This document shows, one piece after another, positions 8,361-16,672 of a stretch of 64,000 nucleotides of DNA (the stretch's first letter is position 1; each line of letters starts with the position of its first letter). This DNA comes from Pseudarthrobacter sulfonivorans (GTDB taxonomy: Bacteria > Actinomycetota > Actinomycetes > Actinomycetales > Micrococcaceae): contig NZ_CP013747.1 of assembly GCF_001484605.1 (NCBI RefSeq), forward strand, positions 2,976,001 through 3,040,000, written 5' to 3'. The translations under genes were made by a program, and so were the position numbers. Under the pieces are notes generated by a model. The model was given only the letters and a program-made list of their open reading frames with translations. It did not search any database and was not told the DNA's origin.

Positions 8361-9710
8361 ATGACTGTCCAAGACAGCAGGCTCGCCCCCAACTCTTCCC
8401 CCGATCTTTCGTCCAAGGCTCCCCGCACCATGACCCGCAAGCGCTGGGTGATCATCTGGCTCGCGTTCGTCGGGCTCAGCATTAACTACCTTGACCGCTC
8501 CAGCCTCAGCGTGGCCCTGCCGTTTATGGGTAAGGATTTTGAGCTCTCAGCAACCCAGCAGGGTCTCATTTTCGCCGCCTTCTTCTGGGCGTATGACTTC
8601 TGCCAGCTGGCTGCCGGGTGGTACGTGGACAAGGTTGGGCCGCGGAAGTCCTTCACCCTGGCAGCGGTTTGGTGGTCCGTGTTCACCATGGTCACCGCCT
8701 TTGCGCAGAATTTCTGGTCGCTGTTCGCCGCGCGGTTCCTGCTCGGTGTCGGTGAAAGTCCGGCCCCCAGCACCGCCGCCAAGGTGGTGGCCACCTGGTT
8801 CCCGGTCCGCGAACGGGCCTTTGCCACCAGCATCTGGGATTCAGGCTCCCGCGTAGGTGCGGTCATCGCTCTGCCGATCGTCACGTTGATCGTCGCTTTC
8901 ACGTCCTGGCATGCGGTCTTCATCATCATTGGTGTGGCCGGCCTGATCTGGGCTGTTGTGTGGTGGAAGATGTACCGGAGCCCCGAGGACCACCCGACGG
9001 CCAATGACGAGGAGCGGGCCTACATCCGGGAAGGCGGCGCCCGGAGCGCAGCGAACGACGACGCCGACGCAGCGAAGCTTCCCTGGCGCTCACTCTTCAA
9101 GTACCGCACCATCCTCAGCATGATGTTCGGCTTCTTCTGCCTGAACAGCGCCATCTATTTCTTCATCACCTTCTTCCCGAGCTACCTCGTGAAGGAACGC
9201 GGCTTCGACCTGCTCAAGCTCGGCCTCTTCGGTGCCATCCCGGGCATCTGCGCGGTGGCCTTCGGCTGGCTGGCGGGCTACGTTGCCGACCGGGCCGTCC
9301 AGCGCGGGGTCTCGGTCACACGGGTCCGGAAGACCGCCATCGCCGGCGGTCTGATCGGCGGTTCGGTCATCATGTTCGCCGCCGTTGTCCCGGAGGCATG
9401 GATGGCACTTGCCCTCCTGTCGGTGGCATACTCCAGCCTCACCGTCGCCGCCACCGGCATCTGGTCGCTCCCCGCGGACGTTGCCCCGAGCTCCCGCCAC
9501 GTCGGATCCATCGGCGGGCTCCAGAACTTCGCCTCCAACCTGGCAGGCATCTTCACCCCGGTCCTGATCGGTGTCCTGGTGGACCAGACGGGATCCTACG
9601 TAGCGCCGCTCGCGGTCATCGGATTGGTTTCGCTGGCCGGAGCGGCGAACTACCTGTTCGTCCTCGGCAAGGTGGAGCCCCTGAAGGTTCCCGCCTCCGC
9701 CGCGGCGTAG
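8361..9710 (+). CDS. MFS sugar-acid transporter (ACS family)
   Basis: Twelve-helix major-facilitator permease, 449 residues, of the anion:cation symporter family (ExuT/GudP/DgoT relatives). Helix 1 carries the family sequence LSINYLDRSSLSVALPFMGKD. The conserved loop 2-3 motif appears as GWYVDKVGPRKSF, and helix 4 reads LLGVGESPAPSTAAKVVATW. Family members import hexuronates, glucarate or galactonate with protons. A strong ribosome site (AAAGGAGACGGT) precedes the ATG. The promoter shares operator half-sites with the fucD operon, so it is the likely entry route for the operon's acid substrate. It ends just before an intergenic palindrome that can act as a terminator. Confidence 0.9.
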   Translation: MTVQDSRLAPNSSPDLSSKAPRTMTRKRWVIIWLAFVGLSINYLDRSSLSVALPFMGKDFELSATQQGLIFAAFFWAYDFCQLAAGWYVDKVGPRKSFTLAAVWWSVFTMVTAFAQNFWSLFAARFLLGVGESPAPSTAAKVVATWFPVRERAFATSIWDSGSRVGAVIALPIVTLIVAFTSWHAVFIIIGVAGLIWAVVWWKMYRSPEDHPTANDEERAYIREGGARSAANDDADAAKLPWRSLFKYRTILSMMFGFFCLNSAIYFFITFFPSYLVKERGFDLLKLGLFGAIPGICAVAFGWLAGYVADRAVQRGVSVTRVRKTAIAGGLIGGSVIMFAAVVPEAWMALALLSVAYSSLTVAATGIWSLPADVAPSSRHVGSIGGLQNFASNLAGIFTPVLIGVLVDQTGSYVAPLAVIGLVSLAGAANYLFVLGKVEPLKVPASAAA

Positions 9711-9729
9711 GAGAGCGGCACCGACGCAG

Positions 9730-9765
9730 AGCGGACGACGGCGGGAGGTCCCGCCGTCGTCCGCT
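9730..9765. repeat. GC-rich intergenic palindrome, copy 1
   Basis: AGCGGACGACGGCGGGA, GG, TCCCGCCGTCGTCCGCT: a perfect 17-2-17 palindrome between convergent genes. It is the best example of a repeat found at least nine times between 9.7 and 30.3 kb, and here can serve as a bidirectional terminator. Confidence 0.9.
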
Positions 9766-9796
9766 TCTGCTGTTTAACGAAGCTTCGCCGTGCCCC

Positions 9797-10903
9797 TTAG
9801 TTGCTTGAGGGTGACGCGCTCAGGTAGCTCTTGACGCTGGCGCGCAGGGCCTCGGTGTGCTCGTAGATCTCTTCGAGGGAGGAAATCGGGACGCGGGTTT
9901 CTTCCCTGTTGTCGTCGAAGATCCCGATGTACTTCTGCGTCCGGTTGAAGTGCAGGCGCGCGATCGGTTTGCGGTTGTTGTCGTCCAGCAGCACCGCGAA
10001 GTAGGACTTGGCATCGCGCTGGACTACGCGGGCCGGCTTGACCTCGCTGCAGACGATGGCGCGGACAATCTGGTAGCCCTCGATCTCCTCAAGGGTGGTC
10101 TCGAGGGCTTCGGCGTCGGCCAGGTCGGCTTCGGCCACCGGCGCGCTGGTGACACTTGCGGCCGCGACCTCAGTCTGTGGGAAGCCAGGGGCGCCGAGGG
10201 CTTTCTTCAGACGCTCGTTGACCTGGTCGTTAAGGAACTGCTTGGACGCTTTGGTCACCAGCGCCGTGAACTGCTCACGCACTTTCTGTGTATACGCGCC
10301 GGGATAGACGCGGCCAGTGAGGAACTTGATCCATTCATCCTCCGGTTCCTTGAACTGCGCTGCCAGGGTCCGCTTCAACTCGCCGATGTACTTCAGTTCA
10401 CCGGCGGCGTTGATGATCGAATCAAGGTCAAAGACGTCCTTGGACAGCTTCTGCAGCTCAGGGATCAAGGACTCATCGATGTCCGTGAGGTCCAGGACCA
10501 GGAACGGCTTCGCGTCCATCCGGTTCGGAGCATCGAGGTCCGTGAAGAACTGGTACACCTCGCCATTGGTGAGGATCGCTATGCGCGCGTTAGTCACGGC
10601 GAAATAGCGGAAAAGCTGCGACGCGTGCTCGATTTTCACCGGCTCCGTGGACTTCTTGCACTCGATGAGGATCTGGACTTCGCCGTCCTTGACGATCGCG
10701 TAGTCGATCTTCTCGCCCTTTTTCAGGCCGACATCCGCGATGAATTCCGGCACGACCTCCATCGGATTAAAGACGTCGTAGCCAAGGATTGTTGAAATGA
10801 AGGGCATCACAAACGCATTCTTTGTTGCCTCTTCGGTCTGGATTACCTCTCGCTGCTGGCGCACCTTTGCTGCCAAAGCCGAGAGCTTTTCTGCAAACTC
10901 CAT
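9797..10903 (-). CDS. Stand-alone HsdR-N-like PD-(D/E)xK protein
   Basis: 368-residue protein resembling the N-terminal nuclease domain of type I restriction R subunits, without helicase motor domains. The nuclease core is visible as Asp67 in GEKIDYAIV and Glu81-Cys-Lys83 in LIECKK, followed by the HASQLFRYFAVTNARIAILTNGE segment typical of HSDR_N. The C-terminal third (about 265-360) carries a second conserved region, EGYQIVRAIVCSEV and YFAVLLDDNNRKPIARLHF, seen in proteins annotated 'restriction endonuclease or methylase'. No methylase, specificity or helicase gene is adjacent. The role is unknown: defence or DNA metabolism are both possible. The A-rich start region has lower GC than its neighbours. 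Confidence 0.75.
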   Translation of the reverse strand: MEFAEKLSALAAKVRQQREVIQTEEATKNAFVMPFISTILGYDVFNPMEVVPEFIADVGLKKGEKIDYAIVKDGEVQILIECKKSTEPVKIEHASQLFRYFAVTNARIAILTNGEVYQFFTDLDAPNRMDAKPFLVLDLTDIDESLIPELQKLSKDVFDLDSIINAAGELKYIGELKRTLAAQFKEPEDEWIKFLTGRVYPGAYTQKVREQFTALVTKASKQFLNDQVNERLKKALGAPGFPQTEVAAASVTSAPVAEADLADAEALETTLEEIEGYQIVRAIVCSEVKPARVVQRDAKSYFAVLLDDNNRKPIARLHFNRTQKYIGIFDDNREETRVPISSLEEIYEHTEALRASVKSYLSASPSSN

Positions 10904-11072
10904 TTTTCCCCCTTGAAAAATTGATGGTGATGCTTACCGTAGCGCAGCGACGAGCGAAGTTGATGAAACAACAAAAAGTATTTGAGGTCGTCGTAAATTC
11001 GCCCACGTAGCTGTTGGAAGAGTCACCGCCGGCGAGTCCCGGAGGCTGATGCTGGGGGTGGAGAATGATTCT

Positions 11073-11384
11073 ATGAGGATCGAGCTGCTCCACATCGACG
11101 AGTGCCCCAACCTTGCTAAGGCGCAGGAGCGACTGGAATCAGCCCTGACCGCCTTGGGACACAGCGATATCCCAGTGACCATACGACTCCTGGAGTCCGC
11201 GCCGGATACGGCGGGCACGGGATTCGCGGGTTCCCCCACGATCACCCTCAATGGGTCCGACATTTTTCCGACCGGTGCCACTGCAGACGACCTGGCCTGC
11301 CGGATATACGCGACTCCAAGCGGGCTGGCGGGCCTTCCGACGATCAGCCAAATAACCGAAGCGCTCAAAAACAATGGACTCTGA
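11073..11384 (+). CDS. Thioredoxin-like protein, alkylmercury-lyase-annotated family
   Basis: 103-residue protein starting MRIELLHIDECPNLAKAQ. Relatives in actinobacteria are annotated thioredoxin family or alkylmercury lyase, but this length covers only a thioredoxin-like fold. Visible features are Cys11 in the DECPN turn, FAGSPTITLNGSDIF (cis-Pro-like loop) and a late ACRIYATPSGLAGLPT segment. I chose the ATG at 11073 because GGAG lies 9 bases upstream and the longer N-terminal extension is not family-like. There is a single cysteine at the active-site position, so ordinary disulfide exchange is doubtful. It overlaps a tiny cysteine-rich ORF by 11 bases. Confidence 0.7.
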   Translation: MRIELLHIDECPNLAKAQERLESALTALGHSDIPVTIRLLESAPDTAGTGFAGSPTITLNGSDIFPTGATADDLACRIYATPSGLAGLPTISQITEALKNNGL

Positions 11385-11532
11385 AGGGACCTGCAGATGC
11401 TCCTGCTGCGGCAGGGTGATGAGTCGCAAGAAGCTTCATGCGATCGGCACCGAACCCGCCTACATTTGCCGGCGCTGCGGTTTATGGGTTGCCCTCCGGC
11501 TTCGGCCAGACAACCCAGAACGCATTGGCTGA
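11374..11532 (+). CDS. 52-residue cysteine-rich (zinc-ribbon-like) small protein
   Basis: Starts inside the last codons of the thioredoxin-like gene (11-base overlap, different frame). The translation begins MDSEGTCRCSCCGRVM and later has YICRRCGLWVALRL. The CxCxxC-like knuckle plus CxxC spaced about 20 residues apart is a plausible zinc ribbon. The overlap suggests translational coupling. I do not recognise the family; it could also be a chance frame, but the spacing of the cysteine pairs argues for a real product. Confidence 0.45.
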   Translation: MDSEGTCRCSCCGRVMSRKKLHAIGTEPAYICRRCGLWVALRLRPDNPERIG

Positions 11533-11557
11533 CTTGCCGATTAAGAGCTATGTGCGG

Positions 11558-12058
11558 TTAGGTCAGGTCCTCCACGCCGGCAGCCCCGTCGGCGGCAGCA
11601 GCTGTTGAGATCCCGCTCAGCGTGCCAATGTAATCCAGCGTTTTGGGACTTACATGCCGCACGAGCGCAAGGGCTGCCCGAAGAGCGGCACCCTTGGCGT
11701 GGTCCTCGAGCGTGCCGCGGAGTTCCGCTACCGTTTCGATGCCCTCGCGCTCGAACACTTGCGTGATGTCCTCTATCTGGGCCAGGCGGCCGGGCGATGG
11801 CCAGTCGATGACTTCCGAGAGGTTCCCCGTATCTAGGTGCTGGCGGAATCCACTGGTTGTAGCGGCATCCGGCCATTCCGCGACGAGGGCTTCGACGCGC
11901 GGCTTGACGGTTTCGTTGTAGTTCTGGCGGCGCTGGAGCGTGGCATCCACAATGATGGCCCCGATGTGGTCCCAGCCGCGGCTGACTTCAGTTGAGGCGT
12001 CTGGGCCGGGTGGGTCCATTGGCGCCGGAGTGTTGGCAGCATCATTATCGGTAGTCAT
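11558..12058 (-). CDS. Hypothetical acidic helical protein
   Basis: 166 residues from the ATG at 12058. The reading frame stays open much further upstream, but that stretch is antisense to the DUF222 gene and passes through the intergenic palindrome. The product has an acidic, Pro/Ala-rich start (MTTDNDAANTPAPMDPPGPD), then a largely helical body (WDHIGAIIVDATLQRRQNYNETVKPRVEALVAEWP). It ends with a segment around REGIETVAELRGTLED that resembles helix-hairpin-helix-like turns. No domain is recognised. It is convergent with the small zinc-ribbon ORF. Confidence 0.55.
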   Translation of the reverse strand: MTTDNDAANTPAPMDPPGPDASTEVSRGWDHIGAIIVDATLQRRQNYNETVKPRVEALVAEWPDAATTSGFRQHLDTGNLSEVIDWPSPGRLAQIEDITQVFEREGIETVAELRGTLEDHAKGAALRAALALVRHVSPKTLDYIGTLSGISTAAAADGAAGVEDLT

Positions 12059-12125
12059 ACCTGAATACTTCCACGTGCCGCGGGACGGCGGCTGGTCGGC
12101 GTCGTAGAACTCCGGTACGGGCGAA

Positions 12126-12160
12126 AGCGGACGACGGCGGGGCCTCCCTCCGTCGTCCGT
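12126..12160. repeat. GC-rich intergenic palindrome, copy 2 (imperfect)
   Basis: AGCGGACGACGGCGG then GGCCTCCC and TCCGTCGTCCGT: the family element with a damaged right arm. It lies between divergent genes, so termination cannot be its only role. Confidence 0.75.
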
Positions 12161-12287
12161 GGCGCCATCCCGATACGACACGGTGTCTCCGTCCAAGGAG
12201 GCGGGTCCCGCGGACCGCGGGGGAGGATAGCCACCTACCCGACATCCTTCTCCGTTAAATGTCAGACCCCCACTGGATGATGGAGTT

Positions 12288-13775
12288 ATGGGAAACGCAG
12301 AGGTGGCGAACGCATATGAGGACATCTTTGCCGCCATTGATGTGCTGAATTCCGCACTGGACGGGGATGACGAGTCTGGTTCTGAAGCGTCATCGGAGGC
12401 TGATCCTTTGCATGGCATGGGTGATACGTGCCTGGACATCCTCTCCGGCGCCGCGGGAGTGGAGGCGCGGGTGGCGGGACTGAAGGCCCGGGCTGCAGTG
12501 AAATATTCGGACACCGCCCAAGCCCTCGCTTCGCCCGATGCACCTGTTCGGGCACAGGAGATGGCGGTGACCGCGGAGGTCGCCTGCGTACTGAACATCG
12601 GTGACCGTGCTTCGGGGGCCCTGCTGAACGAGTCTCATATGCTGACGGCTGCCCTGCCGCTGACCCTGTCCGCTCTGCAATCTGGCACCATTTCGTGGCA
12701 GCACGCGCGGGCCATGGTGGACGAAGTCGCAACCCTCGACCCGGACGGTGCCGCGGCCCTGGAAGCCCACTTTTTGGACCCGGATGCGCCGAACCCGGCC
12801 GGCGGTTGTCCCGCAGGGGAGATGCCGGCGTCCCGGTTCCGTCACAGAGCACGCACCTGGCGCGAGCGCCACCACACCGAGAGTATCGAGAAGCGCCACG
12901 CAAAGGGTGTCCTTGACCGCCGGGTGGAGTACGCCCCGGACCAGGACGGGATGGCTTGGCTCTCTGCATACCTTCCCGCCGACCAGGCCGCAGCAATCTG
13001 GAACCGGACCACTGCCGTCGCCCGCGGTCTGCAGGGCCCGGACGAGCCCCTGACCCTCACCCAACTCCGGGCCGACGTCCTCGCCGCCGCCCTTCTCAGC
13101 AGCGGGAATCCGGCAGAACATGATCCCGGGCAGGTTCCGCCGCCCCGGGCCCACGTTTTGGTGACGGTCCCTGTGTTTTCACTGCTCGGCGCTACCGAGG
13201 AGCCTGCGATGCTTGACGGCTACGGTCCGATCCCCGCGTCGATGGCAAGGGATCTCGTGTCGAACGGGGCCGATTCGTTCTACCGCGTCCTGGTTGACCC
13301 GCGGGACGGGGCGCCCCTGGAGATCGGTCGAGCCAACTACCGTCTCACCAAGGCCATGCGGAACTGGCTCCGGCTGCGCGACGGTAAGTGCCCGTTCCCG
13401 GGCTGTTCCAACCACTCCCTGGACAACGAAGCGGACCACATCCTCGCCTGGCATAAGGGCGGAACTACTGGTGTATCGAATTTGGGACAGCCCTGCCCCA
13501 AACATCACCGCCTGAGACACACCAGCGCCTGGAGACCCACAGCGGCGAGCAAGAACGAACCACCCGGCTGGATATCGCCCACGGGCCGGCACTACAAGAG
13601 CGAACACCAGGATTGGGAACCTCCACACTGGCCAAAAGAACCAAAACCGGAAGCGCGCAGGAACGGGCACTGGCTCCCCACGCCGCGCGAAGGTTGCGGC
13701 GATCCGGATTTCGTTCACATCGGACTGTCTCTTGGAGAGAACGGCGTGGAACGGTTCCTCCACTCCACCGGTTGA
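12288..13775 (+). CDS. DUF222 / HNH endonuclease domain protein (13E12 family)
   Basis: 495 residues. The N-terminal two thirds are DUF222: the region after residue 40, with ARVAGLKARAAVKYSDTAQA and LLNESHMLTAALPLTLSALQSGTISWQHARAMVDE. The C-terminus carries an HNH/ββα-metal nuclease: RLRDGKCPFPGCSNHSLDNEADHI, where Cys pairs bind zinc and Asp-His is catalytic, then HKGGTTGVSNLGQPCPKHHRLRH. The family is abundant and multicopy in Arthrobacter and mycobacteria, and its function is not established. Isolated, flanked by two palindrome copies, consistent with a mobile or repeated gene. Confidence 0.85.
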   Translation: MGNAEVANAYEDIFAAIDVLNSALDGDDESGSEASSEADPLHGMGDTCLDILSGAAGVEARVAGLKARAAVKYSDTAQALASPDAPVRAQEMAVTAEVACVLNIGDRASGALLNESHMLTAALPLTLSALQSGTISWQHARAMVDEVATLDPDGAAALEAHFLDPDAPNPAGGCPAGEMPASRFRHRARTWRERHHTESIEKRHAKGVLDRRVEYAPDQDGMAWLSAYLPADQAAAIWNRTTAVARGLQGPDEPLTLTQLRADVLAAALLSSGNPAEHDPGQVPPPRAHVLVTVPVFSLLGATEEPAMLDGYGPIPASMARDLVSNGADSFYRVLVDPRDGAPLEIGRANYRLTKAMRNWLRLRDGKCPFPGCSNHSLDNEADHILAWHKGGTTGVSNLGQPCPKHHRLRHTSAWRPTAASKNEPPGWISPTGRHYKSEHQDWEPPHWPKEPKPEARRNGHWLPTPREGCGDPDFVHIGLSLGENGVERFLHSTG

Positions 13776-13882
13776 TGCGCGCCCAAGAGCAGTCTCCTTG
13801 TGCCTGTGCTTGGGTCCGTGAACCGTGCACAATGCACGCCCCAGCCTGCCTCCGGGTTTCCGCCGCCGGTGATCGCAACCGG

Positions 13883-13933
13883 GCGCCCGGCAATCCTGGA
13901 GTTCGGAACCCCCCGCGCCCGGCAACCTTGGAG
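13883..13933. repeat. Short imperfect direct repeat
   Basis: GCGCCCGGCAATCCTGGAG (13883-13901) recurs as GCGCCCGGCAACCTTGGAG (13915-13933) in the gap after the DUF222 gene. No function is apparent. Confidence 0.5.
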
Positions 13934-13961
13934 CCCGGCAACCCGCCGCGCACCAGAGACA

Positions 13962-13996
13962 AGCGGACGACGGCGGGGCCTCCCGCCGTCGTCCGC
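13962..13996. repeat. GC-rich intergenic palindrome, copy 3
   Basis: AGCGGACGACGGCGGG, then GCCTCCCGCCGTCGTCCGC: both arms are intact with a slightly altered centre. It lies between the DUF222 gene and a small downstream ORF. Confidence 0.85.
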
Positions 13997-14037
13997 GGTG
14001 CCTTCCCGACAGTGACGCATGGTGGGACGATTTCAGT

Positions 14038-14277
14038 ATGAGTGAGAAGATCTCTGACGGCCTGCAGGATCACGGCCCACACCAGCACGCCCACGCCGCT
14101 CCGACAACGCAACAAATGCGGACCGTAGGTCAACGCCGCCGGGAGGCGGAGGAGAAATTGGAGCACCACCTCCAGGAAGCCCGCCACAAAGACGATGCGC
14201 ACCCCGATGCGGTGTCTGAGTCCGAAGGGGCCGGTCCGGTGGATAACGGGGGCGAAGGATCCCCAGCGGAGAAGTGA
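14038..14277 (+). CDS. Small hydrophilic protein, unknown
   Basis: 79 residues, strongly charged and His/Glu-rich: DHGPHQHAHAAP, then a helical RRREAEEKLEHHLQEARHKDD stretch, then an acidic Gly-rich tail. No hydrophobic core is evident, so it is likely disordered or coiled. A weak purine-rich ribosome site (GGTGGGA) precedes the ATG. It is convergent with the dehydrogenase at 14294, leaving 16 bases between stops. Family not recognised; composition and spacing favour a real but modest-confidence gene. Confidence 0.45.
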   Translation: MSEKISDGLQDHGPHQHAHAAPTTQQMRTVGQRRREAEEKLEHHLQEARHKDDAHPDAVSESEGAGPVDNGGEGSPAEK

Positions 14278-14293
14278 TCCGGGGGCACGCTGC

Positions 14294-15319
14294 TTAGGGG
14301 ACCCGCAGGACCACATTGCCCCGCTTGCGTCCGGTGTCCACGAAGCGGTGTGCCTCGACGACGTCGGCAAGGTTGTAGGTTCTGTCGATGACAGCCTGAT
14401 ACTTGCCTTCCTCCGCGAGGCTCACGAGGTATGCGACGTCGTCGGCGGTGTACGTGAGCTTGAGGCCGCCAAAAGTGACCAGCTTGCCGCTTCGGCGGCT
14501 CTGTCCCCGCGCGCCGAGCATGCCTTTGAGGTCGGCGATGACCAGAAGCAAGGCACCTCCCGGCGCGATGCTCCCTTGCACCCTCGCGAACGGGGCGTTC
14601 CCCACGCAGTCCATGACGACGTCGTACGTTGTGCCGTCTGCGGTGAAATCCGCTGCGGTGTAGTCGATGAAGCCGTCCGCGCCGAGTGATTCCACCAGTT
14701 CCCTGTTGGCCCCGCTGCTCACGGCGGTAACGTGGGCGCCGAGGTGCTTGGCCAGCTGGATGGCGGCCGTTCCCACAGCTCCGGAGGCGCCGTTGATAAG
14801 AACCGTGTCGCCGGTCTTGATGGCCGCCATGCCCAGGAAGGATTTCGCCGTGAGTCCGCCGAAGAGCAGCGTGACGGCTTCCTCGAAGCCCATGTTCCGG
14901 GGTTTGGTGGCGATGGGCCCCTTCGCCGGAACGGACACGTACTCCGCATGCCCTCCGAATTTTGCGCCGAGCATCGCAATAACCTCGTCGCCGGGCCGGA
15001 ACGCGGTCACGCCCTCGCCGACGGACTCCACCACGCCGGCCACGTCCATGCCGAGGACCCGGGTCCGCGGGCGGAAGAGGCCGAGGGTCAGGGCCGTGAG
15101 TGCCACGAGTCCCTTGGGGACATTGCGGCTGCGGACGCGGTGGTCGGCGACGCTGACCGTGCTGGCCATGACTTTGATGAGCACCTCTCCGGCGCGCGGA
15201 GCGGGCTGTGCGATCTCCTCGACGCGGACCACGTCCGGGCCGCCGAACCGGCGGTAGGTCGCGGCTTTCATGGTCCGTGCTCCCGTGGCTGTTGCGGCCG
15301 CCGGCTGGAGTGGGTTCAT
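14294..15319 (-). CDS. Zinc-free MDR / quinone-oxidoreductase-like dehydrogenase
   Basis: 341-residue medium-chain reductase. The GroES-like N-terminal half includes PRAGEVLIKVMASTVSVADHRVR and VLGMDVAGVVESVGEGV. The Rossmann half carries LINGASGAVGTAAIQLAKHLGA (NADPH-binding turn). The catalytic-zinc Cys/His ligands of alcohol dehydrogenases are absent, which points to the quinone reductase/enoyl-reductase branch. Start at 15319 has GAGGAG 8 bases upstream; an internal Met17 is less well placed. It is divergent from a TetR gene with two operator palindromes between them, so it is probably the regulated target and acts on a compound sensed by that TetR. Confidence 0.85.
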   Translation of the reverse strand: MNPLQPAAATATGARTMKAATYRRFGGPDVVRVEEIAQPAPRAGEVLIKVMASTVSVADHRVRSRNVPKGLVALTALTLGLFRPRTRVLGMDVAGVVESVGEGVTAFRPGDEVIAMLGAKFGGHAEYVSVPAKGPIATKPRNMGFEEAVTLLFGGLTAKSFLGMAAIKTGDTVLINGASGAVGTAAIQLAKHLGAHVTAVSSGANRELVESLGADGFIDYTAADFTADGTTYDVVMDCVGNAPFARVQGSIAPGGALLLVIADLKGMLGARGQSRRSGKLVTFGGLKLTYTADDVAYLVSLAEEGKYQAVIDRTYNLADVVEAHRFVDTGRKRGNVVLRVP

Positions 15320-15343
15320 GGTTTGGCTCCTCGATTTTCCATG

Positions 15344-15400
15344 AGGTGTACGTCGTACACCTATCTGATGGGACTGACACTAGGTGTACTTAGTACACTT
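15344..15400. promoter_or_regulatory. Twin TetR operators
   Basis: AGGTGTACGTCGTACACCT (15344-15362) is a perfect 19-bp palindrome. AGGTGTACTTAGTACACTT (15382-15400) is the same element with one arm mismatch, starting 38 bases later. A further half-site GGTGTAC lies near 15412. The position between divergent genes fits mutual control by the TetR protein. Confidence 0.75.
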
Positions 15401-15439
15401 GTCAATGGAGGGGTGTACAGCCCTCGGAAGCAGGGAACA

Positions 15440-16171
15440 GTGACTCAGCAGATTGCCGCCGAACGCCGGGCGCGGCTAAACCGGGAGAGGGTGCTCCTGG
15501 CGGCCGTTGCACTCGCCGACGAGGTGGGGATCGGTCCGCTGAGCATGCGCCGCCTCGCCCAAGAACTGGACGTGGTGCCCATGGCGCTGTACAAACACGT
15601 GGCCAACAAGGAGGAGCTCCTTGACGGCATGGTGGATGTGGTCATCGGCGAGATTGACCCTCCCGTTGCCGGTGCTGACTGGAAGAGCATGGTGCGGCTG
15701 CGGGTGCTGTCGGCCAGGCGCGTCCTCCAGCGCCACAGGTGGGCCAGGCGCGTCCTGGAAACCCGCACCAACCCGACCCCCGCCGTCCTGGGCTACATGG
15801 ACTCGTTCATCGGCATGTTCTTCGCCCGGGGCTTTTCCGTAGACCTCACGCACCACGTGATGCATGCCATCGGAAGCCGGATGTGGGGCTTCACGCAGGA
15901 ACTGTTCGACGCCACGGCCACTTCAGAGGGCGACGCTCCCGCTGCGGTGGCACCGGAAGTCCAGGCCGCCATGTACCAGGAAATGTCCGCCAACTACCCG
16001 AACGTCCTGCAAGTGGCGACTGCTGCCAGCCACGATGACGGCTCGGTAGTCGGCAGCGGCTGCGACGACCAGTTCGAGTTCGAGTTCGCCCTGGACCTCC
16101 TCCTCGACGGCATCGAACGGCTGCACCAGCGGGACTGCAGCTCCGCAGCCGCCCGACTCGAGCGGGGATGA
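15440..16171 (+). CDS. TetR-family transcriptional regulator
   Basis: 243 residues from a GTG at 15440 (VTQQIAAERRARLNRERVLLAA). The helix-turn-helix is clear: GIGPLSMRRLAQELDVVPMALYKHVANKEELLDGM (about 29-64). The rest is the TetR_C_1-type ligand domain seen in tetracycline-repressor-like regulators. The GTG start is preferred because upstream in-frame codons fall inside the operator region; AGGGA lies just upstream. It presumably represses itself and the divergent MDR gene through the twin palindromes. Confidence 0.85.
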   Translation: MTQQIAAERRARLNRERVLLAAVALADEVGIGPLSMRRLAQELDVVPMALYKHVANKEELLDGMVDVVIGEIDPPVAGADWKSMVRLRVLSARRVLQRHRWARRVLETRTNPTPAVLGYMDSFIGMFFARGFSVDLTHHVMHAIGSRMWGFTQELFDATATSEGDAPAAVAPEVQAAMYQEMSANYPNVLQVATAASHDDGSVVGSGCDDQFEFEFALDLLLDGIERLHQRDCSSAAARLERG

Positions 16172-16176
16172 CCGGG

Positions 16177-16212
16177 AGCGGACGACGGCGGGACGTCCCG
16201 CCGTCGTCCGCT
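16177..16212. repeat. GC-rich intergenic palindrome, copy 4
   Basis: AGCGGACGACGGCGGGA, CG, TCCCGCCGTCGTCCGCT: perfect arms, 5 bases after the TetR stop and before a gene on the same strand. Probably terminates TetR transcription. Confidence 0.9.
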
Positions 16213-16264
16213 TGCGCCTGTGGGTACCATCGGAACATCCGTCCCTTTGAGAGTGGAGTTACCC

Positions 16265-16636
16265 ATGCAGCTCGGCGCCTTTTCGATCAGCCTCACCGTC
16301 AAGGACATCGCGGCATCAGCTGCGTTCTACGAGAAACTGGGCTTCACCAGTTTGGGCGGCGACATCACCCAGAACTGGCTGATCCTCAAGAACGGCGAGA
16401 CCGTTATTGGCCTCTTCCAGGGGATGTTTGAGAAGAACATGCTGACGTTCAACCCGGGCTGGAGCCAGAACGCGGAAGCGCTGGACTCCTTCACCGATGT
16501 GCGCGACCTCCAGCGGGAACTCAAAGCCCAGGGCGCGGAGTTCGTTGCCGAGGCGGATGAGACCACCACCGGTCCGGGGAGCTTCATTGTTGTGGACCCG
16601 GACGGCAACCCGGTGCTGGTGGATCAGCACGTCTGA
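16265..16636 (+). CDS. VOC/glyoxalase-superfamily protein
   Basis: 123-residue vicinal-oxygen-chelate protein with a single paired beta-alpha-beta-beta-beta unit set: [27 protein letters not shown] at the start, and [21 protein letters not shown] at the end. Metal ligand candidates of glyoxalase I are only partly kept (no His at the first strand), so it may be a binding protein or an isomerase-like enzyme. ATG chosen because GGAG lies 7 bases upstream. Monocistronic. Confidence 0.8.
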   Translation: MQLGAFSISLTVKDIAASAAFYEKLGFTSLGGDITQNWLILKNGETVIGLFQGMFEKNMLTFNPGWSQNAEALDSFTDVRDLQRELKAQGAEFVAEADETTTGPGSFIVVDPDGNPVLVDQHV

Positions 16637-16672
16637 CCTACCAGCGGCCCACTCTCATAGGGCGGCGTCTCA

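Noticed and set aside
14732..16171. 479-residue frame extending the TetR gene upstream
   Set aside because: The extension runs antisense through the MDR gene and through the operators; GTG at 15440 is the sensible start.
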